Assembly: GCA_009192285.1 (NCBI GenBank)
Contig: CM018603.1
Location: 4,957,613-5,021,612 of the forward strand
Direction of reading: 5' to 3'
From: Morchella semilibera
Taxonomy: Eukaryota; Ascomycota; Pezizomycetes; Pezizales; Morchellaceae
DNA length: 64,000 nt
Shown: positions 45,264 to 57,786 of the stretch, one piece after another
Position numbering within the stretch: the stretch's first letter is position 1
Layout of the letters: the number at the start of each line of letters is the position of its first letter
Notes under the pieces: generated by a model
What the model was told of the DNA's origin: nothing
Databases searched by the model: none
What the model saw: only the letters and a program-made list of their open reading frames with translations
Position numbers and translations under genes: made by a program

Positions 45264-46031
45264 GGGTCTAGAAGCTGGGGGCTATGGGCAATTTGTACTG
45301 TGACTACGAAGTACGTAAGGCGGTACGAGTCTGCTTAGTATATCTGTATTTTAGTTGCTATGAACTATGAGTTTGACCAAGTTACATGCCTTCCATCCTT
45401 CCCCTCATATTAGTGAAGTGGGCAATGAACGAAATCGAACTAGCGGAAACCTCAACTGTGACAGGGAGCCTAATGGGAAGGTAGATTCGTAGATAACCAG
45501 CCATTCGTGAACGTACCGATCGTAGGGAAGTCAAGCATTCTTCCCCCGAATTGGTGAAATTATCGAGAGTAGGGGAATTATAGTTCTGGCCACTGAAGAA
45601 ACAAGGGACTTTACAATAGAATTACATAAATATTTTGGTGAATCCTCCAAACCTCTGAAATAAGGCTAGATTCCACTAGAGGGCCATGTAGGGGGGGGGG
45701 GAAGTAGCGAGGAAGGAGGGCCTTTGAACCCGCGAGGGCACCATGCAAGCTACAGGTGCCTTCCTTTCGGGGTCGACTTCAACTTAGAAACCTAGCGCCT
45801 AACTAGGTCCCATGGACTCCTTGGCGCGTTAATATACTATTTGTACCCCTCTTCTACCTCAAATCGATACACAATTATTCCTTCCCCTCCACCACCACCA
45901 GCACTAAGTATCTCTCGTTAGATCCTACTAAAAGAGTGTAGGTTCCTTTCCCATTCCACCGAACCGAACCAGAGACTGACTCGATCAAAACTTCACTCAA
46001 CAGAACCTCAAATCATACACCACCAGCGACA
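45264..46031. other. intergenic between paralogues
   Basis: AT-rich; G11 run at 45691-45701. The last 70 bp are A/C-rich leader. Confidence 0.45.
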
Positions 46032-46379
46032 ATGCCAGCAGCCGTCGAAGTCATGCGGAACAAGCTCGATACCGCCCTCCTCCTTTGCCAGCCTTCAATG
46101 TGTCTCTGGACCGCTCTGAACAACCTCCGCATTAAATTGACTCTCGAACTTGAGGGGGGAGCGATTGCCACCAATGCTAGACAGCCTCTTATCAACAGAA
46201 TTAGGGCCATCACCAAGGCCCGTGATAGGGAGTGGGAGCACGTTGCGCTCCTCTACAAAGAGGTGCAGAAGGCAAAATGTGCCCTGGAGGCTATGGAGAA
46301 GATGGAGGGGCAGGTCGGCGGAGGCGGGGCAGGGGGGAATAGCGAAGGGGTTGGGCCAAAGGGGGTGGTCCAGAAGTAG
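46032..46379 (+). CDS. small coiled-coil family protein, 115 aa
   Basis: Single exon from the ATG at 46032 (GCGACAATGCC). Opens MPAAVEVMRNKLDTALLLCQ. Helix 1 runs through CLWTALNNLRIKLTLELEGG, where LRIKLTLELEGG occupies the hinge position without the Y-D. Helix 2 is NRIRAITKARDREWEHVALL then KEVQKAKCALEAMEKMEGQ. The C-terminus is a Gly-rich tail. Nearest by layout to the 44922 gene 770 bp upstream. No targeting signal. Function unknown. Confidence 0.7.
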   Translation: MPAAVEVMRNKLDTALLLCQPSMCLWTALNNLRIKLTLELEGGAIATNARQPLINRIRAITKARDREWEHVALLYKEVQKAKCALEAMEKMEGQVGGGGAGGNSEGVGPKGVVQK

Positions 46380-49104
46380 CGCCAGGTGCTAGTTCTGATA
46401 CTAGACTGAATAAAGAAGTCTGGTTTTGGCCCGTGATTGATCCTGCGTCTTGTAGTCCATATACCAGGGCACCGCACAGGAGTTTGTGACTCCCTTACTC
46501 CCTCACCAGCCTTCCTTGGGTGTGCATATAGTATGTTCACTAAGAGGCTTCGGTAACCTGTTTACAGAGGTAACAGACTGTATTTGTCCTGTGTTAACTT
46601 ATATCCTGTCACCCATTGCCCAACAAGACTGATGCCCTCTTCCCCCGAATTTGCCAGTGGATGGAACGAGAGATAATTCTTTTAATAAACTACAGTGGTA
46701 AAGGCGACTCATATATACAAATAGAGTAAACGTACTGTGTCCTCAAGGTAATGACATATATACCGCGGAATGGTCGGTTGTAGGTACGTTGGTCGGTCCC
46801 CCGTAGTGGAACCAACACGTATAATTACCGCAAGGGGTGTTGCTTCTGAGCTTAGTGAATATTTATCCCCAGGACCTTATGCGCGGTAAAAGACATATGT
46901 CTGTCTCTTTATATTGGTATGTATATGACACCTACTTTGTACCCAAGGTTGATAGAGCGACGAACTCTAGTACAAAGTCTTTATCCCCTACTATCAAAAT
47001 CACAAAATGGTAGCGGGGGGACAGTCGAGTGAGAACCCATGTCTCTAATTCGCCAATTTGTTGTGGAAGCTGGCTGGAGGATGGAGGGTAAAGAGTGATA
47101 CTAGAGCACCGCCTGGGCTGCTTATATCTTGTCAACGCAGGAAAAACTCAGGTTTTATGGTCTTGATGCTTCATATTTTACACAATGCTAGATATGTTGT
47201 TTTGATAGCAGACTAGGGGGTCCATCCGTGAAATATTAGTGAGATGTAGAAACCATGTTCTTCCACATACTAAGCTATATGCTAGATTACTTTAAGTGAG
47301 AGGAAGATTGTAGACAAAGCCGAATCGGGACCGCTGTTTTATGAACATAAAGATTTGCACGTAGTTTTAAGAGCTGCACGAGGGGGGTCATGGTTTGCAG
47401 CCATGGGGAAGGAGGTGTGCCTTCCACGACAACCCACCGGTTTGCAAAATAAATCGTCGGCCTCAAATTGACCTTCACCATCGCGATAGTTGAACCCAGG
47501 CTGTTGATACCCTGGGCACCGGCAGACACGGACAGCTCGAGCGTTGGAAGGGGCCGACGCACCGGCGGTGGCGGTATTGCGTACTGCTGCCCCATATCAA
47601 GTCACTTCCACCGGCAAATAGCAGCCAGAAATCCACCCGTGCGTACCCTTAGATAGTTGTCAAGCATAGGAACGGCGAGGAGCTTTGATTTTGTACCGCT
47701 AAACCTGGGGGTGGATTTTTATCCGATACGCACTACCCCGCAACTCCCCACAAACACCACAAGGGGATCCGTCCCAGCGGCAGCTCTGTACAACCCTTTC
47801 TCTGCCAACTTTCCAACCATCAACAATACTATGCAAAAAATTGTAGGTGCTCGCCGTTTTTTCTTAAACCTGGATGCCTGAAAATATTAGTGAGTTACTA
47901 AAACGACGGGGATAGCCTGAAGAATGTAAAAGTAGGTAGCTAGATTGGAACGGGGTGTGGAATTGCATACCATTTTTCTCTGGGGGGGCGCTCGTGCCCC
48001 AAGAACGGATGACGAGTTCCTTCCACCTCCCGTCTTCGCATCTGCCCAGGAAACAATAAGCTATACCGAACCTAACGTACCTACAATAATATCTCATCAG
48101 CCAAGAGTGCGTCAGGAAGATCGACAGGGGAAACTCACATATACCTCGCCTGCAAAAATAAAAAACCAAGATCCCTGACACGCCTCCTAGACAATTGCCT
48201 CCCCTCCCCACTTGCCTAATGAGCGTTGTGTCTTCCGGCATGGGATGCTGTAAACAATTGGCCTCTAGCGAGTAGACCTCCGGTACGTTGTCTACTGTTG
48301 ATAGTTGACACTCCTCGCTCTGTAATCGATGCATCTGGAGGTTGCCAACTTAGTCTAAGCTAGGGTGTTGAAGTTCGCCAGAAATAGATTTCCTAGACAG
48401 ATGAGTATGTGTGTGGAATTACATACTTCTGGGACAATTATAACTGCGTCCGTTTCAGAGCTCCTGATATAAACCTGCTCGACCTCCGCCACCTCCGCAC
48501 CAAAGCATCTCGCTCCCCCTACCACAACAAAGGCGCCCGTAGACGTTCAATAGGCCAATAAATATGTGGCCAGCATACCAGGCTTAGGTAGCATCAGAGG
48601 TTGGGCAGTATCAACTTGAATTTGCGGTGGGGGGTGCTCTGGCCACCTCCTCCCGACTAATTACAGTACTTCTTTAGGGGGAAAGTATCTTCTAGGTCTT
48701 TCCCACACAGGCTGATCTGCTACCTATAGATCAACAATTAGTCTAACCTTTAGGGAAGCGAAATAAATCAGCGCAAACATATTTGATATTTCCCGCCTCA
48801 CATATTGTGATATCATATCCTCCGATCCTTCATTTGCCACCTCTTTCATCTCCCCCTTTGGATCGCCTTGACCTCCCGCAACTAGCAAGTGCCAGGTTTC
48901 CAGCCTAGTGCAAATCCGATCTCCGGGCACGCCATCCAGCACTTCAGGCATAGCGAGAGAGGTATTCATCCCGTGGGGAGTTTAACCATGGGCTAGATTT
49001 CCGCCGTGGTTTGCAGATGCGATTGAGAGATCGGCGGGGGATTTTGTATTGTAGATGTCGGAGTTTGTTTCTGGTGGTTGTAGTGCGGGGTCGAGCACAT
49101 TTCT
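46380..49104. other. intergenic, no firm gene
   Basis: A minus-strand frame 47595-47287 opens at an ATG (MGQQYAIPPPPVRRPLPTLE) and has some coding look over 70 codons, but no domain, no paralogue here and a degenerate end. It could be a gene fragment. Nothing else supported. Confidence 0.35.
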
Positions 49105-49200
49105 CTAAGGAGAAAAGAGAAAGGAAGGGAAAGAAAAGGAAATGGAAAAAGAAAAAGCAAAAAAAAGATAGAAAGAAATAAAGAAAAGGGAAAAACAAGG
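49105..49200 (+). repeat. purine-rich GA/A low-complexity tract
   Basis: Nearly uninterrupted A and G over about 95 bases on the plus strand. A simple repeat that could form unusual DNA structure. Confidence 0.6.
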
Positions 49201-49383
49201 AATCATCGTAACAGGAAAAAGAAATTCAGTGGTTGCCTCCGCTCGCTCGCTAACAGGAGAAGAAGAAAAAAAATCTTATCGCTCATCCCAAAATCTTAAC
49301 CACAGATCGCGTGGGCGGGGTCCTCTTGGTGTCCTCCCACGACCACACCACACCACACACAACCACACAACCACAAACACGAA

Positions 49384-49853
49384 ATGCATCTCCGCGCGCA
49401 TCATCGACCACCTACCAAGACGACCCACTTAGACCCAAGTCAACGCCGGCCGCGCATATTGTCACGGATGACAAGTACGAGTATGCAGGTGGGGGGGCAA
49501 TTGCGGGGAGTTTGCACTTACTTTGCGCCTCAACGCTGCGGTGCAGACAAGACAAGGGTAAGTAGCCACACATTGCGATTCGCAGACCTAGCTTGCCTAA
49601 GACATTGCCTAACATGTGCGCGATAGCAGGACAGATGCGGAGACCCCGAAAACACCCTACCACAAGATAGCGCGCAGAGCCTGGCTCGCTTCCTCGCACG
49701 CCTCTGCTGGCGGTGTGCCGTGTCGTTCCTGTCAAGGGTGAGAGCGCCAGATATTTTGCAACTCCCGCTTGTTCCTAATGCCGGCTAACATTTAAGCAAT
49801 AGGCCGGCAAACCAGAGCTCCGCAACCCCATTTCAGCGCGGCCCAGCGCCTAG
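49384..49853 (+). CDS. unidentified three-exon model, about 110 aa
   Basis: Tentative. Exons 49384-49557, 49630-49737 and 49803-49853. Introns carry GTAAGT/AGCAG and GTGAGA/AATAG ends and both junctions are phase 0. The first exon ends VCTYFAPQRCGADKTR-like sequence; the second reads DSAQSLARFLARLCWRCAVS. It ends at a stop after AGKPELRNPISARPSA. The second exon stays open in two frames, so the junction frame is not unique. No domain recognised. It sits in a GC-rich block with a second model at 50380 and a diverged 150-bp tandem repeat between them. It could be an old mobile-element gene or an orphan gene. Confidence 0.3.
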
Positions 49854-49964
49854 GTTTCTTTCGACCTCGTGGGCTTGTAAGGGCGGTGTACCGGCGCCGT
49901 CAGTGCCTGTCAATCTGTATCGTGAGGGCAGGCAGGGTGTAGAGAGGAGGGGTTGGGAGATTCT

Positions 49965-50350
49965 GTTGTGGGGTCGGGGCTCTCACGGCTGGTAGCAGCA
50001 CCTGCGCCTCAACAGACTGTGACTTGGAGGGGATGAATAAGTGGAGTCTGGCTCGGGCCGTTTCTGGGTGTTTTCGCCGGCCGAGCACCATACTGCGGGT
50101 AGGGCCTGTAAGCCCAGCTGTAGCTGGACGGCAGTGCCGGGTGTGGTGAGGGGGGAGTGAGAGGTGGTATCAGCGCATGTGGAGCAGCACGTTGCGCCTT
50201 GGGGGGGGGGGGTTGTGGGGTCTCGCTGGCGGGGCGGTTTGCTGTTACCCCCCTCGACCCAGCACCAAGCTGCGATCAGGCCTGTTAGTCTAGCTGCGGC
50301 TGTGTGGCAGTGCCGGGTATGGAGAGGGGGAATTGAGGGGCGCTGGGCTT
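49965..50350 (+). repeat. diverged tandem repeat, two units
   Basis: GCCTGTAAGCCCAGCTGTAG with GGCAGTGCCGGGTGTGG (about 50104-50145) recurs as GCCTGTTAGTCTAGCTGCGG with GGCAGTGCCGGGTATGG (about 50280-50321), each unit preceded by GTTGTGGGGTC. Unit spacing about 175 bp. Confidence 0.5.
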
Positions 50351-50379
50351 TAGCTTTGGCGGCGCCCAGCTACGGTTCT

Positions 50380-51273
50380 ATGGCGGCAGAGGAATGGAGA
50401 CCAGAACAACAGGTCTCTCAAATAGCGAGAGACTCGCCGCCAGATAGAGGCCTGACACCATTGCGCAATGGCTACAATGCTCGACGAACGTATACACAGG
50501 TAAGCCGAGGGGGTGAAGTTAAGATTACTCGTTTAGTTTCTGACATGTGGTGGCCATGATAGGATACCGAGCCAACGCTTTCGTTGGAACAGTGGAAGAT
50601 ACAAAGGTTGATGTCGGAAGGCACTAGAGCCGGAAGATGGACTGCAGTAGGTGTTCTCGGCTGTAGTCTGTTTTGAGGCCTGTATCTAATGCTTTGCCTG
50701 CAGGATCGTTATAGCCGTCGTGCCAGTGGGGTCTACTTCGACGCAGCCATATCAGGATATACATATATTGAGCGGTGCTCGCAGCGGCGCCGCTGGTTGC
50801 GACTGTGGGGGCTGGGTACGCAATATATCAGGGGCATCAGGTCTCGTCACTGGCTAGGCTGGGGGATGCCGGGGCTATCGGGTCTGGTGGACGACGTCCA
50901 GAAATCTTGTTCGGAGGGTGAGAGGGGGTTTTTGTCTGATGGATGGAGAGGGTTCCTCTACTGCCGTGTGGGATCATGGGTTGCATGCCTTTACTCCTCG
51001 GTGAGTAGAGCTGCCAGCAAGGAGCAGACAGATAGAGCGCTGGTGGTCTTGCTACAGGGGCACTTGCGCCGGCGAGGCCTGCTTGTCCTGCTCCCAGTTT
51101 CTCAACTATTCTAGCGGCGCCAGGAATATGGGTGGAAAGCAAGGGTCTTTATGTTTCTTCGGCGCGGGCTCAAAGGAAAGAATCAGGTTTACAGTACGGC
51201 CTCAGGAGGCTGTGCCTCTGTCACGCGGGAAGTATTTCAAGGGATTTTGAATGGGGATTGCCAGCGCACCTGA
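50380..51273 (+). CDS. unidentified four-exon model, about 219 aa
   Basis: Tentative. Exons 50380-50499, 50563-50646, 50704-51000 and 51115-51273. Donors are GTAAGC, GTAGGT and GTGAGT; acceptors are GATAG, CTGCAG and TTCTAG. All three junctions are phase 0 and the joined frame is open to TGA. The ATG at 50380 opens MAAEEWRPEQQVSQIARDSP. The protein is basic and Trp/Gly/Arg-rich in the middle (WGLGTQYIRGIRSRHWLGWG), then GWKARVFMFLRRGLKGKNQV near the end. If the third intron is retained, translation ends at 51114 after 204 residues. No domain recognised. Further exon-like segments follow to about 51420 in another frame, so the 3' half is uncertain. Confidence 0.4.
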
Positions 51274-54200
51274 TGGTATTTGAGTTTGCTCGACTCTCTC
51301 ATACGCTTCCGGCATCGGTGATTGTCAGGTAATATTCTCCCCTACGTACCATACGAACAGACCACAGGATTCTAACGACAGGAAGCACCAGAGAATCGAG
51401 AGCAATGATGCTTTTGGTGGCGTGACTCGCCTTCCGACTACCGCCGACCTACATTGAACCATGTTTCTGCCGTGTTCCTGTCATGTTTCTGCAACTTCTA
51501 CGACGAGATACCGCCGCACGAAGTAGCCATAGGTCCTTTGGCTATGCTAGAGCCATCGATGCGTGTGGGTTTTTGCTTGCCGGCCTTGGTGTCTGTTATT
51601 GTAGGCGGCCATGGGCGCTGTTGCTCTCACACTCTGATGCGCAATGATATGACGGCCCTTGCGGGGTGTACGGAATGGATAAAACTACCAGCTACTAGGG
51701 GGCGCGCATGCGCATGGCAGAAAGGGGAGGGGGTGCTTATGCGTACAGCTTGTGGGTCGATGGTTGGCCATGATTGGAAACGGCCAACAGGAAGGCCCCG
51801 AGGTACGAACCCCACCCAGGAAAAAGGATGAATGGTTCAGACCTAAATGTAAGTCCCAGACAGTGCCCCTTGCTAAATCACGTCTCTGATTGTAGACAGG
51901 AACGATATAATATCATCTAGTCAGCCAAACAGGCTCAGTATGGCGGTGCCCATGAAGAGCAGCTACTAGCCTATGTGGTATGGGACAACGGGAACAAACT
52001 GCCTCATAGGCCAAGGAGAGGCGGGCGGGTATTGGCGGGGAGATTATCTTGCGCGGAGAAGATAGTTTGTGGGTGTGGTATGGGGCGAGCAGAAGTAAGG
52101 TCGTCCTAATCACGAAGACATCGCTTGCTAGACCTTTTCGTTTTTTGCACCCAGGCCCATAACTGCAATTTTCCACTCAGACCTTTGGAAGATCACACAA
52201 AAGATTGCTACACGCGAACACGGTAGCAATGGAAAAACAACGGCGATCGGGTGGAATGGTTTGCATGCAAGGCGGCGCTGGGGAAACCCTGACTACTCTG
52301 CAATTACCTAGCAAGGAGGTCGTTGAAGCTGGGAAAATTGCGCTGCGTGGACATGAGCCAATACTCTCTAGTATCACGCGTGTTATTTGAAATTTAAAGA
52401 GCAGTGATTGGACAAGGAAGCATATCAGACGGCGGCTGGCGCTGGGACGAGACCAGCGAAAAGGATCGACGGCGAAGAGTTGAACCCTGGAGGAAATGCA
52501 ATATCTAGCTGTGAGGAATTACCGGCAATCATTGGTGGTCGCTTCAGCGGCTTGAGGTCATTGCGTGACATGGGGAGGAGGGCATTCGGTACTCGAATAG
52601 ACATTTATCACGCGCCAACTACTCGGCATTTACCAGCAGGAATCAAGAGACAAGGGGCCCGAGATAGCGTGGGAGAGCATTGGATGGGGTGGCGTATGGG
52701 AATACGGAGCAATTAGTCCAGAACTCGAGATAATGACGAAACGTGAACATGACGCGTTAAGCAACGCCGATGCGGGCGTGGAAAGGACCAAGAGGGAAGA
52801 ATAAAATGGTCACGGTTGTTGAAAATGTTGAGGTGCATATTGAGCGAAAAAGGAACAGCTTGGACTTTGGGGTTTTGCTTCAGCAAAAAACAAATGAATT
52901 TATCATTGAAATGAGCGAGAAGACAAAGGCTAGTTTGCCACATATGCTGATGGCTGAGGCTCTAGTAATATCTTCGAGTGCCTTTTCATGACCAGGCACC
53001 ACTAACACGGCTTTTGGTAGTGCGTTTTGGAAGCGCTGCCTATCCCGCATCCTTTGCATTACCACAGCATCACTTGCCGGTTTCCAACACTGGCTTGAAC
53101 GAATCTTGCGCTCACCTCCATCGGGCATTATTACGGGGTGGGGGGGGGGGGGGTTCCACGCTTGTTTGTGTTAGAGGCATCGAATAAACCGACGACTACT
53201 CAGTTCAAGCCGAGTCCGTGTATTTGGCTAGGTTACGTGGGGTTATACTCGGAACGGTTGGGAGGGTTGGTCGTAGGAAATGGATGAGAAATTTGTTGAT
53301 ATTGGGCTTACGGGCTCTAATGCAGGCGACTGATCCAGGGCCCTTTTTGCAATTGCGTTGGAGCCTCCAGGTCTTCAGCGACTTCGTTTAAAGATCCCAG
53401 TAACCCCTAGCGCCGCTAAAATGTCCGCGGGTAAATCCTTCCGTCGATGTTCGCAAACAGAGTTCCCAATGGTACAAACAAGGGAGGCAGATGATATTTC
53501 CGCTCACACCGCCAACCAGAACCGTTGAGCATTCAGTATAACTTCACCAGTGGGTATTGGACGTATCTATAGGGGCTAGTAGTTATGCCAAACCAGAATT
53601 GTTAGACCGGCGTTGGTTGGCTCGGAGGAATGCTCCGCATCGAGGCCTGAAGACCTCAATGATATAATACTGCCTTCTTGAATTGCTGTTCTGACTACAA
53701 AGGTGTCCCTCCTGTTGATCCCGAATTAGAAGCCCTCACAGGTGCGTGCTTCGTCCCTCTTCCTTCCTCAACGTCTGTCAGATAGATGACAAGCTACCCA
53801 TCTTTGCCCCCCAAGCTTGATCACACTGCCGGTAGCCTGGAGGTCAGCTCAGGCACGGTCAGAGGTACTCGATACTACCCTACCCACCAAAGCCAACAAT
53901 TTTTAGCTGAGAACCCCGACCCTTACCACCACTGAAAATGACCACCACTCCCGTTACGATTGGATACCCATCATGTTGATTGCACCAAATCACTAAAGAC
54001 TAAAGGGCAAAAATACTAGACAATTAAAAAAATATCTACGTCATGTAGAGGTAGGGGGGGGGGTAGGCTAAAGCACATTGGGAGGGCTAGAGGTTCAGTT
54101 TCCGCGACTCAAGGCCCCCCCGCTCCTTGGCTACAAGGAACGGATGTGGTGCAATCGGAAGCAGTGGCGGAGCGATGGTGGAATCCTTTGTTCATCCAGG

Positions 54201-55566
54201 GTCGTGCTAGGCGCTGCGAAGCGGTACCCAGCATGAGATCACAGAAATAATAATTAGCGGACGTGTATTTTGTTCTACGTCTTCGAGGCGAATTCTTTCT
54301 CTGGCTACAAATTGGCAACAGGTCCCGCTAATATCACGCCAGAGGGTAACCACAATATCAGCAATCGGGCTGTTTTCCCTTTGTCTCATCTTCCAGCCAC
54401 CAATCTGTGGCCGCTATATCAACATATGTGTACCTGGTAGCCCCGCCGAACCACAGCGGAGCTTAGCACAACCGCCCTAAATACAGTATGGATATTGATG
54501 GTCCTAGTTATAGAATTCAACATACTTTCCACCGCACCTGAGTTCAATTACCATTCCCAAGCAGGTTTTAAAGATGCCGAGGGGGGAGGCTGCCCCCAAT
54601 GACCAAATACGAGTTCTTTATTGAACGATGGTAGTACCGCTGGTTGTCCCAAGCAGAAGAAGGGCGGGGGAGATGTGATAGGGTTAAATTGAGGGAGTAT
54701 GTCTGACCAGGCCGCAAGGTGCTCCAGAGGCAGTATGCTTGGTGGTGAATGACCCCAGCTAGCCACGAGTATTATTAATTTAGTACCCGTTCTCACAACA
54801 ACTCTCATTCAAGGATATGATAAGGAACATGAGGGGGTTTCACAGTATGGAAGGGGATTTACTGAAAATTTCATGGATTCAGCATCAAACCCAAATGACA
54901 AATTTTCGACAGTGGTTGGGGAAAAGCAGTTTCCGGGCTAAGACAATGACTCCCATCGAAACCTACACTCAGCCAGGGTTCCATCCCAGCTATAAGGCAG
55001 GACTCCAGCAGAAGACCATGATACAATCTAAAAGGAAACAAAAGCAAAACAGTGCACATACACCGGTATGGTCACGAATAAGTGATATACCTATATATTA
55101 TGGCACAGCGCAATCCTTCACTGGCACCTTTTATCTTTGCACATTTTGGATCAAATCACAAAACCACATTAAAGTTGGCTATGAACCGTGCTGGTGATGA
55201 AGAATATGCTCACTCCCACATAATTACTAAAATTAGTTCAATTTATATTTTCTTGTATATATTTAAGGTTTCAGTTTCAGCAACTCTTTTTTCTGTGAAG
55301 TCGATAAGAGTAATAGTAATTTTATCCATAGTCTATAGCCCTTTGATTTTGGATGACTTCTACCTCTTCAGAGGATATGTTAATATGGGGAGAGTTATCC
55401 GCATATTTTGATAACTTATCCCCTGTGACATTGTATCATAGGGTATCCTATAACAGTATGAATTACCAAAAGACCATTTGTTCTCTCTATCTTCACTCCT
55501 TTTTTTTTGTTTGGAGAGTCAGGTGATAAGACGGCGAGGATGAAAGACTTGAAACCTATATATGCT
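51274..55566. other. gene-poor stretch, possible decayed coding pieces
   Basis: 51274-53200 has short open, coding-looking pieces in changing frames (for example around 51454-51800 and 52740-52980) that I cannot join into a gene. 53.2-55.5 kb is AT-rich and silent. G14 run at 53140-53153 and G10 run at 54054-54063. Confidence 0.35.
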
Positions 55567-55937
55567 AGATACTATGGTGCGGTAAACGTGTCAAAGGTGA
55601 TTTTACCAACGGTGGTAAATTATTTTACCACTGGTGGTAGAAGTGGTACCAGCATTTATACATCAAAATAGATAATAGCACAGGCCTTTCCGCCAAAAGG
55701 GGCTATATAACACCAGTATATATGAACATTGTCCACCGGTGGGAATTTCACCACCGGTGGCAGGGGTTTTACCACCGGTCTGGAACTGTGGGTATTAATG
55801 ATAATTCAGAATAAAGACTGAAAGTCAGCATTTATACTGGATCAAGGACTGAAATTCAGTGCTTATACCATCGGTGGTAAATAATTTACTACTGTTGGTG
55901 AAATTACTTTTGACACATTTACCGCTCCATAAGATAC
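55567..55937. mobile_element. complete non-autonomous TIR DNA transposon (MITE), 359 bp
   Basis: Terminal inverted repeats of roughly 55 bp start TATGGTGCGGTAAACGTGTC on the left and, read in reverse complement, TATGGAGCGGTAAATGTGTC on the right. A perfect 6-bp direct repeat AGATAC (55567-55572 and 55932-55937) flanks the element as target-site duplication. The inside holds several imperfect CCACCGGTGG palindromes and no open frame. TIRs match at about nine in ten positions, so it is not very old. Superfamily not assigned. Confidence 0.8.
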
Positions 55938-57786
55938 GTGCAAATGATTAGTGAATTTAGAATAAAAAAGAGAAAAGGGAAAAAATCATAGATCAAAGAT
56001 GGGGCGATCGCCAAAACCTACAGGTTACATGAATGTAAGTATAAATAAATATATAAATAAGTAAATAAATCAAGTGGTCGATCACGATTTCCCACCCGGC
56101 CCATCCAAACCGACCGCGCCTGATTGATCGATCGATACCTCATGAAGCGATTATCGGCTTATTTGTTTGTTTATTTTTACTTCCTACACACACCGATTAG
56201 GCAACGTACCTACACAAGACATGTGTATGACAGTTGGATAACCGATCTCCTAGAAGCTTTTGAACCATTGCCAGCTCCCGCATCCCTTTTACAATTTCTC
56301 TAGCCGATATACGACGATCCGACGGAATGCGAAGATCATCAGGAACTTGGGGACTGAAAGGAGCCCAGCATGCACCAAATTCGCTCCTCTCAAGGGGACC
56401 GTCACCGCTGACTCCCCACCCCAGATGCCCATTATTTCACATAATGTATATAGTCCCCCAGTGATTTTAATTCCGGGTAAGATTAAGTCACAAGCTCGCG
56501 TTCCATAATGCTCGTTACTCCTATCTCCGCCGGAGTGGTCTTCTACTTCTTTCATAACCGGACTTTCCAATAATTCTCCCAATCTTATGTTAAAGAATAC
56601 CCCTGAATAAGATCCGGAATGAATTCATCCCATCCACGGTCTTTCGAGTGAAGAGGCCCTCGGATATTTTGGGAAAGCGAGTTTGACCGGGAGAGCGATC
56701 GTCACTGGGAAAGCAACCGAGTCACTTTGATGAAGGATGGTAGGACCAAAGTTATGTCTAATATGAAGCCGAATATGTCGGAGGTACTTTTTGTTGTTTT
56801 GAGGTGATATTAACTTGGGTAGGGCGGTGGGGGCCCCCAAAGACCCACAGGAGGCATTGCTTTTTGGGGGGAATTATGTCTGGTGGCAACTATCCTCCAC
56901 CACTCAACCTTAGCAGGTATCATCTAAAATAGTCAAAAACATAGTCAAAAATATCTAGAGAGTATTTCTAGACACTTTGTTCACTACAGCCCAAGGTCTC
57001 AGATTTTTACAGTCTCGTTGCCACTGCTGATAGCTTAACTGGTGACGATTTCATTCCCGGCGAAACAAGTTGTTCCTCGGTAAACTATTTTCCATGAACC
57101 CCGGGAATTGAGAGCTGATATCAATGGGTAGTGCGGGTAAGCAATCAGCTCTACCCCTAGTTCCCAAGACGGCCGGGGATGTCGAGGCCTCTGCTATGAT
57201 CCATGCGCGGGCACTTAAGTCACCATTTTGGATTCCTGCTAGTTGATTCCCCTCATGTATTAGCCTTTCAAAAGTGAGTAACCATGAAAAGGCTTTGGTA
57301 GCCCCAGGGGGGGGGGGGGCTCTCTGGTCATTGTTATTGTGAGTACCTACATCATTTAGCGGCAGAGGTGGGATGCACCGAGGCTGTGGGGCTTGGTATT
57401 TTTCCTATATGGGTCTTTACCACAATCAAAAGATTGAGTCCAACTGCAAATCGGCAGTCAACTCGGGAACTCAATCTCCTGCTAGCCGGCGAAGCCTTGG
57501 CTACCTTCGACTATGATATCTTGAACTGGGAAAGCTCTTCAACAGCTCGCTCCTCGCTGCCTTAGTTCCATCAAGTGCTGAATCCGCGGCCGACTAAGAC
57601 CTTTCACCGACACCCGCAAAAGCTACCCAGCGTATCCAAGATCGGGTCACCCATTTCTGTCCGAACGATCCTTCCTGCCCTGGGGGCACCCACACCAGCA
57701 CTCCCGGGAGAGCCCAGAATATCCTAGACGCTCGTCTAGGCGGCGGGGTATTCTTTGTTTACTTTCCTTATCCGTGGGTGATGCAT
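55938..57786. other. intergenic, no gene seen
   Basis: ATAA-type simple repeats at about 56036-56075 and a TTTGTTTGTTTATTTTT run near 56160. G13 run at 57307-57319. A short frame at 57452-57565 (ELNLLLAGEALATFDYDILN) looks coding but is isolated, probably a fragment. Confidence 0.4.

Noticed and set aside
47287-47595. 102-codon minus-strand frame starting MGQQYAIPPPPV
   Set aside because: Some coding look, but isolated, with no family features and a degenerate end; mentioned only in the intergenic note.
49105-49200. Telomere or centromere repeat
   Set aside because: The purine tract has no regular unit and no TTAGGG-type repeat.
51001-51035. 35-bp intron with GTGAGT donor and GATAG acceptor joining to a long frame through 51330
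   Set aside because: Phases match, but it would be shorter than any other intron here; the 114-bp alternative was preferred.
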